Shown here piece after piece: positions 22,251 to 35,900 of a stretch of DNA of 64,000 nucleotides (position 1 is its first letter; each line of letters starts with the position of its first letter). The DNA is from Alviniconcha marisindica (Eukaryota > Mollusca > Gastropoda > Provannidae): positions 157,001 through 221,000 of the forward strand of contig JABMCL010003092.1 in the NCBI GenBank assembly GCA_018857735.1, written 5' to 3'. The notes below the pieces were generated by a model that was given only the letters and a program-made list of their open reading frames with translations, had not been told where the DNA came from and made no database searches. The translations under genes were made by a program, and so were the position numbers.

Positions 22251-22497
22251 TGTATAGCAAAGAACTAATGACAATCCTTATAAATCCAAACAAAGCTCCA
22301 GTCTTCCCTTATGCATTCATTCAGCATGGACTACCTTTCACTGTGCACCATTTTGCACGTATGACTGGCTTCTCTCTCTACATGACTCATGACTGCTTTT
22401 CTGTGGCAAACGTTGGGAGCCAGTTTACAGAATGTGAAGTCTGGTGCACACTCAACAAGTAATCCGTATGGTCTGGAACTTCATGGATTAAAGCAGG

Positions 22498-22507
22498 AAT
22501 AAATAAA
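22498..22507 (+). terminator. Candidate ASNSD1 polyadenylation signal (overlapping AATAAA)
   Basis: Two overlapping AATAAA hexamers follow the minisatellite about 1.2 kb after the stop codon. If used, the whole array is in the 3' UTR. There is no transcript evidence. Confidence 0.35.
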
Positions 22508-22509
22508 TA

Positions 22510-23930
22510 CCCTGTGTACATGTATGTGTGAATCTGTGTAGTGTGTACATGCATGCATAATTTTGCGTAGTGTACAGCCATGTGTGCTGGATGTGTGAAC
22601 TTACTATTTTGCAACAGCAAAATGTATATGTCCATTCTTTCTCACTCGGCCCAAGACACGTTGAAAATAATTCGGGAGTTGCCGTCCACATTTTATTAAA
22701 AATGTACAGTACAGTTCAAATTTATTAACAAATTCTAACATTTCCTTGACTAACATGGCCATTTTGATACCCAACACTAGTATCCAGTCATCACTCAATA
22801 GTCCAAAGAATCTGGACATGCCTCTCTCAGTCAAAACAAAATGTAGATCACATTCCCCCTCCCACAATCAAAGGGATTCAGTGTTGTTGTTCTCCAGCCG
22901 AACACTGGGGGTCACCCATTACATATGCAGCTGTACACTGACAAATGCATTCCATAAAGGTGAGATACATGCAGTTGTACACTGACAAATGCATTCCATA
23001 AGGAGAGACTGAGAGGATTGGTGTGACTGTTTAAAGGATATTGATCATATCCCTCTTCAAAAATTAAAAAAAATGCTTCAGGCTTATTCCCCCTTCCAAA
23101 ATCAAATGACTTTTAATATTCTCCTCAAACACTCAAAAAGAATTTAAATTATACCCTCAAACTCTCCAACATAAATGTTTGCAACCAAATAAAAAGTACA
23201 CCCCCCTGCTAACAGTACCAGACAACCAATTCTTTATTCACTGAATAAATGATTTAACTTTCATTGGAAAGCAGTCAAGCATCTTTCTCACACATTCAGA
23301 CTCTCTATGTACAGTTAATTGACAGTGTTAATTACCTAATATGAATGCCCACTCTCTCCATCTTAAGTGCCCACACACATCCAGAGCACTATTTGAGACT
23401 AAAGATTAATTAAACTGACAAAGGAAACATGAAGCTGAAAAAGGTCAGAAATATGATGTAAGTAATAAGGAAGCTGATTTTGAAAGAGCATGAAAAGATC
23501 TCTAGTACACACAGTCAAGTAGGTTGTACAAGACATTCGCAAATGGAGGTAGGTGGTCACTTTCCCACACAGACTGACAAAGCATCCACTCTTGACATCA
23601 ACTCACAAGCTTCCTTCACGAGTGCCTGCAGTCTGTCACCAGCAGTAGCACAAACTGGAAGTGTTGGTAAAACAGCATAGCTGTGTGATCACAGCAGCAA
23701 CAACAGGCATCCAACAAAATCCTCCACATCATTGTGTGGCCAGCTGGGTCTGCATCCCAGACACTCAACATCAGGTGAAAGATGGGAACAGTACCCCCGA
23801 AAGGAAAAACAGTTCATGTCTGGTGCCTGTGCCTACTGTTGTCCTGTGCACACAAAATGTCTGAAGCATCATCAGCTACCACAATGTGTAGCTCAAACAA
23901 CACAGAACTGTCTGATTGCATGAACTGACA
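22510..23930. other. Intergenic sequence between ASNSD1 and STK11
   Basis: No gene or domain recognised. It contains a short tandem duplication near 22925-23000 (shared 'acactgacaaatgcattcca'). Confidence 0.4.
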
Positions 23931-24290
23931 CCCAAACAAAATCTAAATACATAAAAGATTCAAAAGAATGCTTATTTATTATGATGCAGACATGCAATCT
24001 GCACATTTTCAGGGTAATCCCCATCGTCGAGCTACAAAATGATGCTTAAAAGGTTAAAACATGATGAAAAATGCGATGAGAAAGGAAATTACTTGGGGGG
24101 GGGGGGGGGACAAGAAAGCAACTCAACCAAAAAAAGACAAGTTATTTCCTTTCTCATCTCATTTTTAACTGTTGTTTTAAGTGTCATTTTGTAACTTGAT
24201 GAAGGGATTACCCCCAAAATTTGCAGATTGTGTGTCTGTGTCATAATAAATAAGCATTCTTTTGAATCTTTCATGTGTTTGGATCTTGTT
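23930..24290. mobile_element. Fold-back (inverted-repeat) element
   Basis: The left arm (about 23930-24105) and right arm (about 24135-24290) are diverged reverse complements. The left arm reads 'gattcaaaagaatgcttatt' and the right arm 'aataagcattcttttgaatc'. Both contain the pairs ggaaattactt / aagttatttcc and tacaaaatga / tcattttgta. A G run fills the turn. A related single arm is at about 47560-47700, so this is a dispersed family. Confidence 0.75.
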
Positions 24291-24639
24291 TTAGAATGCT
24301 AGCAGTCATTCTTGTTTCAGATTTGTTTTGTTGTTGTTGTTTTTTTGGACACCCAAACAGCTCACTCAGTCACATGGTCTTAGAGTCATACCCCATGCCA
24401 CCTTCATACAAACACCATAAAATGCAACTCCTGCTGCTGAAATGTTGGCCAGTAGTTTCTTGCCTTGGAAAAAATAAAAAAAATAACAGAAGTTTTTTTA
24501 GAAGCAGGGTTACACAAATGGTAGTCTGCAACTTGGGGGGTTGTCTCTCAACTGGGATCAAATGATAAGTGTTGCCCCTTCTCACACCTGAACACAATAT
24601 GTTGATACCGAAAGGTGCCGATACACCACCTGTTTCAGC

Positions 24640-25010
24640 CCTATCATTCAGGAGGACTGTTCAAACTTCATGCAGTTGGACCTCTCCATTCTAAATGTAC
24701 TGGCTGCTACTCAAGACAGCTGAAACTGACAGGTTAAACTCATGAATAAAGCAAAAGGAAGGTCAACATATTCAACCTTGCTACTTGAGTCAGTTACAAG
24801 TTACCATCTCTTGTGGCTTCTGGCCTTTTCTTCACCTCAGTCCAATCAGGAAGCATTTATTGGCTGGCAGATGAGGTTCATCTGTTTGGAATATAGCATG
24901 CTGTATTTGGACCAGACAAGTTCAATGCTACAGCTATGCACACACAATCCATTTGAGACTGGGCTCAAACAGTCCTAAACCATACAGCCAAAATGGCTTG
25001 TGTAGTAGTA
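24640..25010 (+). repeat. Dispersed repeat copy B
   Basis: Matches 8885-9300 over nearly its whole length in the same orientation, but lacks the 98-bp internal duplication found there. No coding potential recognised. Confidence 0.75.
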
Positions 25011-25014
25011 GTAA

Positions 25015-25075
25015 TTGGATTTTAATGTCCTGTCAACCACACAGGGTCACCTCAGGACAGTCAAACTCGGGTCAT
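25015..25075 (-). repeat. Short dispersed repeat
   Basis: Contains 'cctgtcaaccacacagggtc' and 'acctcaggacag', the reverse complement of the segment near 34005-34045 ('tcctgaggtgaccctgtgc') and related to copies near 1710 and 49420. It looks like the end module of a SINE-type repeat. Confidence 0.55.
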
Positions 25076-25924
25076 AAGCAAATACACAGTTCTAAACTCT
25101 TCTCACATGCATATCAACCCTCTGTCATGTCAGTCTACAAAACCAATCACTTTGCAAACATAAAACATACATCAGAGCCTGTGACCTACCAACAAAGTAG
25201 AGGGACAATAGCAGTGGTCTTCACCCAAATTCAACAAGCCAGAACATCTGAGTTTTGGGAGATAGTTGATTCAAATGTCAAATAGAACTACATTCTGTGC
25301 ACTACTAACTACAAATGTATAGCAGAATCTCACTCTCACAGGTGATCAAATTGACTAAGACTCTTTAGAAGAACAGGCCACAGTTCATTGAAGGACAGTG
25401 TGTGAAGCATATGCAAGAGATACCGGCACACACCTGTACACTCCTCACACATGCACAAAAGCATATTTTATGTAACATCATTCAGTACAAAAATCAGCAT
25501 ATTTATGCAGATGGCAGGTGCAAAATCATTTAACAGTTTGTCCTACCCAATGCTCACATCCTTTTTGCCCTAACTATGGCTGTACATTTTACCAAATGTG
25601 TACGACTTCACCTGCTGATGAAGAATACACAGATTCAACGAATACACAGATTCAACATCTGACAAAGTGCTGGGCTATTTTGGCAGAGAAGCAACATATT
25701 TGCCTTCTGTGATCAAGAAAACAACACCGCCACCATAACTGCACTGTTTATTCACAGTTCCCACCAGCAGCACTGTTCTTTCTCCATGCATTCCATGTCT
25801 TTCAGAATCAGCTTTACTCTTCAAAAGAAACTGGTCAATGTCATGTAAATGTGATCAAGGGGATGACATCTCTGAAGTGAAATAAATCAATTTTATTTCT
25901 AAACAAGGAAAAGAAATATCCATC

Positions 25925-26465
25925 AATATTTGTGTTTCCATGCTATAAAACATTAAATGGTTCTGATCCTGCTTACCTCTCTGAACTGCTACATGTCTAC
26001 ACTCCGTCTCACACACTGTGCTCTTCTTTTGACACCAGCATGCTGAAAATCCAACAATACAAATGCAAGACTCATGGCTTTTGCACCTTCTCTTGTTTTG
26101 GACCCTGTATTCGGAATTCACTCCCATGACACTGCTCAACCCTGTCATCTTTTAAAGCCAGGCTGAAAACCTTCCTCTTCTTGCAGTATTTTCGCCCCAA
26201 CATCAGTACCCAGTTTCTGCTAGTCATCATGTGTGTGTGTGTGTGCATGCACATGTGTGAGGTATGATACAGATCAGTATATCATTTGAATTCATTGCGG
26301 TCTGTGTGTGTGTTTGTTTTTCCATATAATACTTTATGTAAAAAAATTGGTAGGACTATGCTCTACATATGTATAGAGTGTCATATTTTTGGGTTAATAT
26401 GTATCATGTGAGTGCTCAGGGCATTGATGAGCGCATGATAAATGTACGTTATTATTATCATTAGA
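25925..26465 (+). pseudogene. LINE reverse-transcriptase C-terminal fragment, broken
   Basis: A frame from 25932 encodes LNGSDPAYLSELLHVYTPSH and, later, a degraded FS...WNSLP-type motif (IRNSLP), then a stop. Immediately after the stop the same frame reads SSFKARLKTFLFLQYF. This order (xPxYLxELL, Y-xPSxxLRSS, AFSxxxPxxWNSLP, FKxxLKTxLF) is the typical C-terminus of CR1/L2-like non-LTR retrotransposons. The 3' end at 26405-26460 runs into ATT repeats and matches 17171-17240. It is 5'-truncated and inactive. Confidence 0.75.
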
Positions 26466-26469
26466 AAAG

Positions 26470-29050
26470 GATGGAAACTGAAGAGCAAACAGCTGACCTT
26501 CTTCTCTTAAGCTGGTTTCCTTCCTGAAATAGTTTAGCATAGAACAATAATTATAAACAAACACTCAGAAACAGCAAAGACTATTAAACTTGCTCTAACT
26601 TCTGCCCTGGACACTTTTCTGTGCATGATGTTATTTGTCACCACTATTCTGGAAAGACAATTGTTAGGGTTTCTTGGAGCATTTTCTTCTGTTTTTGTAT
26701 AATGCACTGCGTTTTTGGTTCTACATGTTTTCATTAAATATTAACTGGTCAATTAAAAAAAAAAAAAAGCTAACCAAACAACACCCATTGCACATGTCAG
26801 CCTAACTATACAAACAGCCTCTTCACAAAACCTCAGAGCAGGTGATCATAACAATCATAACACAGATGTGGAGGTTTGTGAGATGCCTGTCATTTTAAGA
26901 CTGAGTTTGCTGTACCAGATCCGGCTCCTATTATATTCTGACCTGCAAATAATCAAGTTTGCCTGCATCACATGTATTTTATGGCCTAAATCATTTGCAC
27001 GAAAATGTAGGTATACTTTGATATGGAGCTATATCAGTTATGGAATCAAGTATTTTACTCATGGTTGTTTTAAGGTTTCTTAATGAAAACTTTTTTACAC
27101 TACAAAAGCCCACAAATCAAGACAGGTAAAGTATTGAAAAAAGAACTTAAATGCCTGAGAACCCATACATGAGTGCTAAGACAAAGGGGATGTCAATTCT
27201 GCAAAGCACAGTTGTAAAGATGGTGACCCTGTCCAACTCTGATCAGCTTATCCGACAGATTTCAAGTGAACCACTCATAAGACTCTTTATGTAATGCACA
27301 AAGACAAGGAAAACAGAAGTAACAGAAAGCAAGGCTACCAAGATATTACATGCTACTCTCTCACAATATCATCCAAGATGTTGTAAAGCAAAATTCCTAC
27401 ACCATTACATCATTTTGCCTGTCTCCACCAACATACTTTCATCCCAAATTCTTACGCAAGTTCATTTCTCATTAAACCATATCTTCATTGTTTGAGATTA
27501 TTTTCTTCTGAAGTTGTGAATTAATTAATATTTACAGTCAAATTTTACATCACATTGTTTCATCTATGTAACAAGAACTACACACAATATAACTTTCAGA
27601 ATATAACAGAATATAAAGTTATAATTACACCCACACAAAATAACTAAATGTTATCATTAATAATGTTAGAAAACACAAATTTGTCTAAACACTTTTGTTT
27701 GTTGTTACTTGTTTTGTTATTGCTACACTATACATATTTGTAAAATAAATAAAAAAATTGTACCAATTTTAAAAATATTCTAAATTTGATTACATATGGA
27801 TAAAATTTACCAGGCACTATCTTCATGTTTGCCAAAAACAAACAGAATATGCCTGCTGCTGTTTAATATAAATTCAGAATAAAGGATCGTACAAACAATC
27901 TGGTTCACACACACACACACAGACGAGAACGCACACAGGTACACATAGACTCACAGACAAGAACACACACACTCACAGATGAGAACACAAACAGGTACAC
28001 ACAAACACACACACTCATAGACAAGAACACACACAGACACACTATTAACAGACAAAGCTGGTTCCAGTGCATTATTCAAATACAACTTTTGTAACTGTCT
28101 GTATGGGTTGTCAGCACTGTTGGGAAACTGATAGCTGGAGACAAATAATAAACAAACAGTAGATTCTCACTTTAAGCCTTTTCCATTTAAAGCCTTTCCA
28201 CTACAGTCATAACTGTGCTTTATATGAAGACAGCCCTCATTTAAATTTTTGTCCAAAAAGGCACTTGTTTAACATGACCTTCATACTGATCCCATGTTTT
28301 ATCACATGTTCTTTCACGCAGCTGTAGTAGTGTACCATGATTAGAAGGCATCTGAAAACCTTGGTCTAGCTACAGTGCAGCATTATTCTCAGCCAAAATC
28401 TTGCCTGTACATTTGGTGACCAAGATTGCAGGTACATGCTGCCATTGTAAATGGCTGAATACTGTGCAGCAAGAATCTCTACTGGCAGCTACAAATAAAT
28501 CGTAACTGAAGAATTTTGTAAGTGAGTAAACCACATTATAGTCTTAGTCTTATTAACATAGACCAAGACCAAGACCTGGGCCATGTATTTGTGAGATACA
28601 ACTTGCAACAGAATGACAGAAACACCCACATGCACACACATACCCACATCAGAAAGATGCCCATATTTTAAATTAAGCAAGACTACTATATTGGTTACAC
28701 TATTACTGGGGACATTCACAGCAGCACATTCACTTACAGGTATCACAATACTAATGATATGGTCCGACCAACCCTCCAACAGTGCTGACTGAATTCCTAT
28801 CAAACCTATCACAAATCTGGCTTAATTTCAACAAGTGAATTCCATTGAAGGAGAGTGGCACACTTCATCATGCTGCAGCTGCTAGTTTATCCCAACACCA
28901 GTCAAGCAGAACATATCACTGTGAACTGTGCAGCCTTTGGGGGAGTCAATAAAAGTGCACATGGCAAAAGAAGGGGCAGAGAAGGGGAATCAAGCCATTC
29001 TGTTCCAATGGACTTTTTGACCGTATAGTGATGGCCTGCACTCCACCACA
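26470..29050. other. AT-rich intergenic sequence
   Basis: No gene recognised. It includes a CA-rich imperfect repeat with 'agaacacacac' at about 27905-28045. The right part may belong to the STK11 3' flank. Confidence 0.4.
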
Positions 29051-29310
29051 CTATTCTGCAGGCTCTGGATTCTGCTGCCCACATGGAGAAATAGCCTTAC
29101 AAACTGCAGTTTTACATCTCGTGTCCATCTCCAGCTGCACTCCATCACACTGGTCTGCAGGCTCTCGATTCTGTTGCCCACATGGAGAAATCTCCTTACA
29201 AACTTCAATTTTACATCTCATACCTGGACATTCCTGCAGGCTCTTCACTCTGCTGCCCACGTGGAGAAATCTTACAAAGTGCACTCCTACATCTCATGTC
29301 TGGACACTTG
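29050..29310. repeat. Three-copy degenerate tandem repeat in STK11 3' flank
   Basis: Three units share 'ctgcaggctct', 'ctgcccacatggagaaat' and 'ttacaaa...tacatctc'. Unit spacing differs (about 110 and 85 bases). It lies 430 or more bases downstream of the STK11 stop codon. Confidence 0.85.
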
Positions 29311-29537
29311 AAACAACCAACCCAAACACACTTCTTCCATCTTCCAAATAAACTGAATGGCCAACATTTGTTTGTTTTTAATTCTGAACCCACCTTCTTA
29401 TTTTGATTGTGTTTCACAGAGATCCAGATCCTCCCTAAATCCCACCAGCTGTACGCATTTTCAATCATGTCCTCCCCCTTTTCCTTACTTTCACTTTCAT
29501 CTTCTTCCATCCACAACACATAATCAGGGCCATGAAC

Positions 29538-29543
29538 TTTATT
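29538..29543 (-). terminator. Candidate STK11 polyadenylation signal (AATAAA, minus strand)
   Basis: An AATAAA hexamer on the minus strand about 200 bases after the STK11 stop codon. Position is plausible; use is not demonstrated. Confidence 0.3.
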
Positions 29544-29739
29544 TGGACACCTAGTCTCAAACACCCACATTCTTCCTGTCACAAAGCAATCTCTCAGCTG
29601 ACAAAGAACTCTGTTCAGGAGTTAAGCACACCGGTGCAGTGATTTGGCGAGCATTTTCCCTTCACTCTTTGAAATGAGCATGTCAAGTTACGCAGTCTCT
29701 ATTCCCAAAGTTTGTGAGACCCAACAAACAAGCCTAGCA

Positions 29740-29936
29740 TCAGGACTGTTTGCATGAGCCAAAACCAAATCTACTCGCATTCTTCCTTTTTGATTTCTTG
29801 TGAGATTTTGAGGATGTTGAAGCAGCAGCTGCAGCATTTCCCGATTGGTCTTCATCAGCCCGCATGGTGTCTGGTACAATGGTGTCATTTTCAACCAGTC
29901 CTCCTGCCTTGACCACTGGCAGCTGTAGACCTTCCT
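29740..29936 (-). CDS. STK11: STK11 coding exon 9 (terminal, CaaX-like end)
   Basis: Residues 381-445 and TGA. The phase from exon 8 (one base) is completed by AG to give Glu. The exon is mostly unconserved but has a Lys-rich stretch ([11 protein letters not shown]) and ends FGFGSCKQS. The Cys four from the end and the upstream basic cluster fit farnesylation, as for vertebrate LKB1. The acceptor 'gcag' directly follows a (TG)n microsatellite. Confidence 0.88.
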
Positions 29937-29983
<47 letters not shown>

Positions 29984-32900
29984 CAGCAAAGGGCTACCAC
30001 AGTATTAGTCTTACAGATGCTAAGCCATACACCTTTTGAACTACCTGCTAGGCACTTTTAACTGCATGCCAGACACTGTTCTGTATGCTAGACACAAAGC
30101 TGGCCACACACTGTCCTAACACTCTGCCGTACACTGTCCTAACAACCTGCCATACACTGTCCTAACACTCTGCCATATACTGTCCTAACAACCTGCCACA
30201 CACTGTCCTAACACTGCCAACATGTCCTAACACTTCTGCCACACACTGTCCTAACACTCTGCCATACACTGTCCTAACACTCTGCCATACACTGTCCTAA
30301 CACTCTGCCATACACTGTCCTAACAACTCAATGCCATACACTGTCCTAACATCTGCCATACACTGTCCTAACATGACCTGTAACACTGCCATACACTTAA
30401 CTGACCTGTCCAAACAATGTTGCCATACACTGTCCTAACTGGAGGTGTGGCACAGCGGTTAAGATCAAAACACAAGACTGCTAACACCGAACACTGTTTT
30501 AATCAAGACTTTTCAGTGCCACACACTGTCCTAACAACCTGCCACACACTGTCCTAACAACCTGCCATACACTGTCCTAACAACCTGCCATACACTGTCC
30601 TAACACTCTGCCACACACTGTCCTAACACTCTGCCATACACTGTCCTAACAACCTGCCACACACTGTCCTAACACTCTGCCATACACTGTCCTAACAACC
30701 TGCCATACACTGTCCTAACAACCTGCCATACACTGTCCTAACAACCTGCCATACACTGTCCTAACACTCTGCCATACACTGTCCTAACAACCTGCCATAC
30801 ACTGTCCTAACAACCTGCCATACACTGTCCTAACACTCTGCCATACACTGTCCTAACACTCTGCCATACACTGTCCTAACAATCTGCCGTACACTGTCCT
30901 AACAACCTGCCATACACTGTCCTAACACTCTGCCATACACTGTCCTAACACTCTGCCATACACTGTCCTAACAATCTGCCATACACTGTCCTAACAATCT
31001 GCCATACACTGTCCTAACACTCTGCCATACACTGTCCTAACACTCTGCCATACACTGTCCTAACAATCTGCCATACACTGTCCTAACTGCCAGCCATACA
31101 CTATACCTACAATGTGACCCCTGACTGGAGGGTGTGGCACAGCGGTTAAGATCAAAACACAAGAGGCTAAAAAGAACACTATTTTAATCAGACTTTTCAG
31201 TGCAAACACCTTTTTCAAGCAACAGACGGACAAACAATACACAAACAAATGATGGTATGGATGACATTTGACCACTAACACTATCTGGCAGTTGCTGGAG
31301 ACGTTTGTTCAAGCAGTGGTTACAGCCAAGAAAGCTGGATCAGAAGGTTGCAAAGAACTTGTTTAAAAACAATTCTGTCTGTTGGCATTGACTGAAATGT
31401 AAATATTTAGAGATATGCTTCGCACCGACTATTTTGACTTGGTTGTGCTTACTGTTGGTGGCCCAGAACTGTGGGTCATCTTTTGACTTGTGAACTGACT
31501 ATTTTGACTTGGTTGTGCTTACTGTTGGTGGCCCAGAACTGTGGGTCATCTTTTGACTTGTGAACTATTTTGACTTGGTTGTGCTTACTGTTGGTGGCCC
31601 AGAACTGTGGGTCATCTTTTGACTTGTGAACTGACTATTTTGACTTGGTTGTGCTTACTGTTGGTGGCCCAGAACTGTGGGTCATCTTTTGACTTGTGAA
31701 CTATTTTGACTTGGTTGTGCTTACTGTTGGTGGCCCAGAACTGTGGGTCATTTTTTGACTTGTGAACTGACTATTTTGACTTGGCTGTGCTTACTGTTGG
31801 TGGGTCATCTTTTGACTTGTGAACTGAGTCCATGAACAGAAAGGTCCTGTAAGAAGACCTGACCACTGCCACCACCCTGAGGGTCAACCCCCAAATCCCC
31901 CCCCCCCCCCCCCCAACACTTCCTGGCAACTTTTGTGCACCAATTCCCTCTCAGCACTGACAGCATCCTGTTTGACTTGCAGACAGCCCCTACACAAACT
32001 CACTACGGGTACCTTGTGGGTAGACTGTAAAGTCCTCAGCAAACTCTGGGTCCTCCTGCTCTGAGGTGGTCAAGGACTCTGGGTTGTGCAGCACCTCAAT
32101 GTAGGGGATGACGGTCATGCTGCGCAGCACATCGCCGCCGTCAGGTTGAGGGGGGAAGTAGACCCGATCCAGCGTGCGTGGGTGCTTTTTCTTGAACCAG
32201 CTGGCAGGGTACAGACAAGGACAGAGACCATTCACAGGTTATACTGTCAGCGTCCACTTGTTGCACAGAAACACATCTACTCAATGTTCTGAAAACACAC
32301 TTGCGATATTTGGCAGAAACAGAGTATTTGGGGTATGGAAGTGGGTGGAGAGTGACAGAGACAGAAGCTGAGAAAGGGGGTGGGGGTGGGGAGGGGGGAG
32401 ATGCAAAACATTTTACTGAATAAACAGTACATGTTCATTTCAAGGGGGGGGGGGGGGGGGGGACAGACAGAGAAACAGACAGAGAGAGAGAGACAGACAG
32501 ACAGACAGCGAGACAAACAGAGAGAGAGAGAGAGGGTGCTGAAGAAAATGTACCCAACATATCCAACATTAGTCTTTTAAACTGACAACCAGTCTAGGGA
32601 CTTACTCGTGATGTCTGATTTGCTGTAATGTGAACCGCTCTGCTGCATCATATTTCAGCATACCTGCAGAAATAACACAGAGATGAAACAGCATCACAAG
32701 CAAACAAAACTGACAAAGTATTACCCTAAATCAATAACTGACAATACGGCCACCAGCAACCACACTCACATCAATGACAGCAGGCCTATCATCCTTTTGT
32801 CTCAGCTACAGTTGGTAACCCTGTACTTTGTTTCTCAAAACCGACAGAAATCAGTCAGCTTACCACCGGAATTCCAAGTGCCCATTTTGGAGTTGGCTGT

Positions 32901-35900
32901 TTTCCCCACTGTTTGCACCTTTTTCATTTTCTGCTTAGTGTCTGAGTCTGAGTCTGGCTGCAAACAAGCTGCGGCCACGAACACACCCAATCACCAATGC
33001 ACTCTAGGCAAGTGTACAAAAGAATGCCACTCTCCATAGCACAGCAGATTATGATCCATCTTACAATATAACAGCTGAAGTATCCATGCCTCTCAATGTA
33101 TACGCTAAGAGAACTCATTTTTTACCACCACCCCCTTCTCCCCCCCCCCCCCATATCACCTTGCTATGAACAGAAATAAAAATAAAACATTGATTGAACT
33201 GATTGATTGACAAGACTGTGTATCACAATTCACATGGGTTTGTGTATATATTTTCAATTCTCTTTATTTCTCAATGTTCGGCAAATACTAAATTGTTACA
33301 CTAAGAGGATTATAGAGCAGGGATTAAACACCATTACATGCTGTGCTGTACAAATGGACCACTGGCAAAATATGGCTCTATCAGTAGCCAGTACCTGACA
33401 CAAACAGTTGTCACAAACCCCAAGTGATCTGTTATCTGGAGAAGCCTGCTTCAATTACCATTTAACAAGTCTGCCATGAGGCTGTCGACGCTGTCAGGTA
33501 TTGTGAATTTTCCTTTCCCAATGTTCTCAAACAGCTTGTAGATGTTGTCCCCCTCAAATGGATACAGGCTAGTGGTCATGTTATACCTGGAAACAAAGAA
33601 GAAGTTATCAAATTCTCAATCAAACTTACTATACTTCAAATGTATGCATACATGTGTATACATACAGGTCTTCCAGTTTTGTTGTTAAGGAGTCACCAAG
33701 CAATAAGAAAGACTCCTCCTTCATTCTTATGCAACGTAACCACCATCATTAACAACAAAAGAATTCAAACTTTACCAAGCAGTTATAAGCAATCAGACAT
33801 GAAAAGTTTTGATTATTTCTAATTTTGAATGAAATGAAATACAAACAAAACAAAAAAATAATCTACTTGCTTTTGTTGAACAATCAGCCATTGTGTATGA
33901 ACTTGAAGTTGAACAAATCAAAGCTGTTGATTTGGGCGACTTGAGAATTTTGTTCTTTTTCCTCCAAGTTCATATCCAGTCATTTCAGTCTATCATTTGT
34001 TCCTTCGTCCTGAGGTGACCCTGTGCAGTTGACAGGACGTTAAAATGTTCCATGTCATCTTAAACTACCACCAAACCTGAAGTTAAGAGTAATTCTGACT
34101 TAGGACTCATAAGAAAGTTGTCAACAATATAGCAAACTAGACATCATCCATTTTTGTGTAAAAAGTCTTGGATGGACATGGACAAACTTCTGTGAACTTT
34201 GCAAATGTTCCAAATGTTATGAAACAATAACTGTGTTAAGTGTCTGTGGGCTGTACATGCCACCATTGCTTGATAATGAACAAAGTTACACTGATCACCA
34301 CTGTACCTCAAAAACAAAATAAGCCGAAGACATTACAGAGGCAAACATTTTACATTCTTGTTAATTTGCTGATTCAAAATCCAGCAGCTAACGCCTACTG
34401 GCTATTCTCACAAAAAGAACTTCACATTACATGTATTATTCAGCTGTGGCCAGAATCAGAAATTGCAAGAAGTCCATCATGGATGCCTCTCTAACTGAAA
34501 GCAGGCTCTTTTTTCCATGTCCTACTGTCATCTTATTCATGTACAAGTTATAATTCGCTACACTGAAAAAGTTGTCCTGGACAGATAAAATTGAAAACAA
34601 AGAAAATGTGCCAGTATTTTTACCTGCATGCTTCACTTTACAAGATTATAAGAATATTTATTTGCCAGTGACATTAGAATGTGCACAGGAATTTGTCTTG
34701 GTGATGTTCCATTCATTACAGTGCTCTTATAAATAGACACAATGACACAACTAGCTATGTACAATGACACAACTAGCTATGTATAAACATTAATGTAATA
34801 ATCTCATTGCACGCATGCACGCACACACATACACACACACTTGGTTGTTCTATCAATAGTTACACTAACTGTAATGTAGTTTTACTTTGAAATTGAGCTC
34901 CTCATGAAGCCGCCATAGTTTGCTCTTGACCAATGAAGAAATGGCTTATGACATACACTTGATATTTCTGTGGCCTTGCCTATGGTGTCACTGATAAAGA
35001 GTGCTGGGCACAGCACTCATGGCCGTGTTTTTAATAATAATAATGGAAATTTGTAAAGTGCCTATCCTGTGGCTCAAGGCGCTGAACAAGCATACACACA
35101 TAATGTACATCAGGATGAAAAATGTTATCAAAAAGAAAGAAAAGATATCAACAAGGGTTTTTAAACACTATGCTAGAGATGCGCACACACACACACACTA
35201 TACAGACTAATAGGAGTGAAGGACAATGTGACTTTCAAATTTTTAACAAAAGGAGGAAATGTGCGACAAAAGTCACATGTTGCTGAGAGTATCATTTTAT
35301 TCAACAGGCTCAAGATGCTTGTTTGGTTTGGTACCACTTTAACTTGAGCAATATTAATCCTGAACTGGCTACCATTGTTGAGCACTACAAACTGGAAGCA
35401 GTAGAAGTCTAAAGACCCTTGGGTAGTATAGATACACACAAATATAAGAGGAAGACAAAATCCTTAGTGCTGGGAAATTCCATCACATAAACAAATACAC
35501 CAAAAGTGATATTAAAGATAAAAAACAAAACATATACCGCAGAACCTAAAGCAAATACATACCATTACAGTACATCTTAATACAACAACAGAAGACCTAA
35601 CAAGTATTTGAACATTTTGTACCTTGATTATTTCAGTGTTCACTGCTGCCATGGACAAAAGACATAAGATTAAGGCTGATGCTCCCTCTATCTGCTTCTA
35701 CCAACACAGATGTACATACGCACCCCACACAAACAGATAAACCCAATACCCCTTCACGAATGCAACTGGCAAAAGTAATTTAAAAAAACTGACAGTGTGT
35801 CATGCTGGTGCAGTGACCACACAGCCAAAACCAATACCCGTAAAGTCTGCGACTGGCGAGGCAACGCCACAACAGCTGGAGGTGCACGTTGGTGTGCTGA

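Noticed and set aside
30065..31115. CRISPR-like array
   Set aside because: The repeats are contiguous 23-bp units without unique spacers, inside an animal intron.
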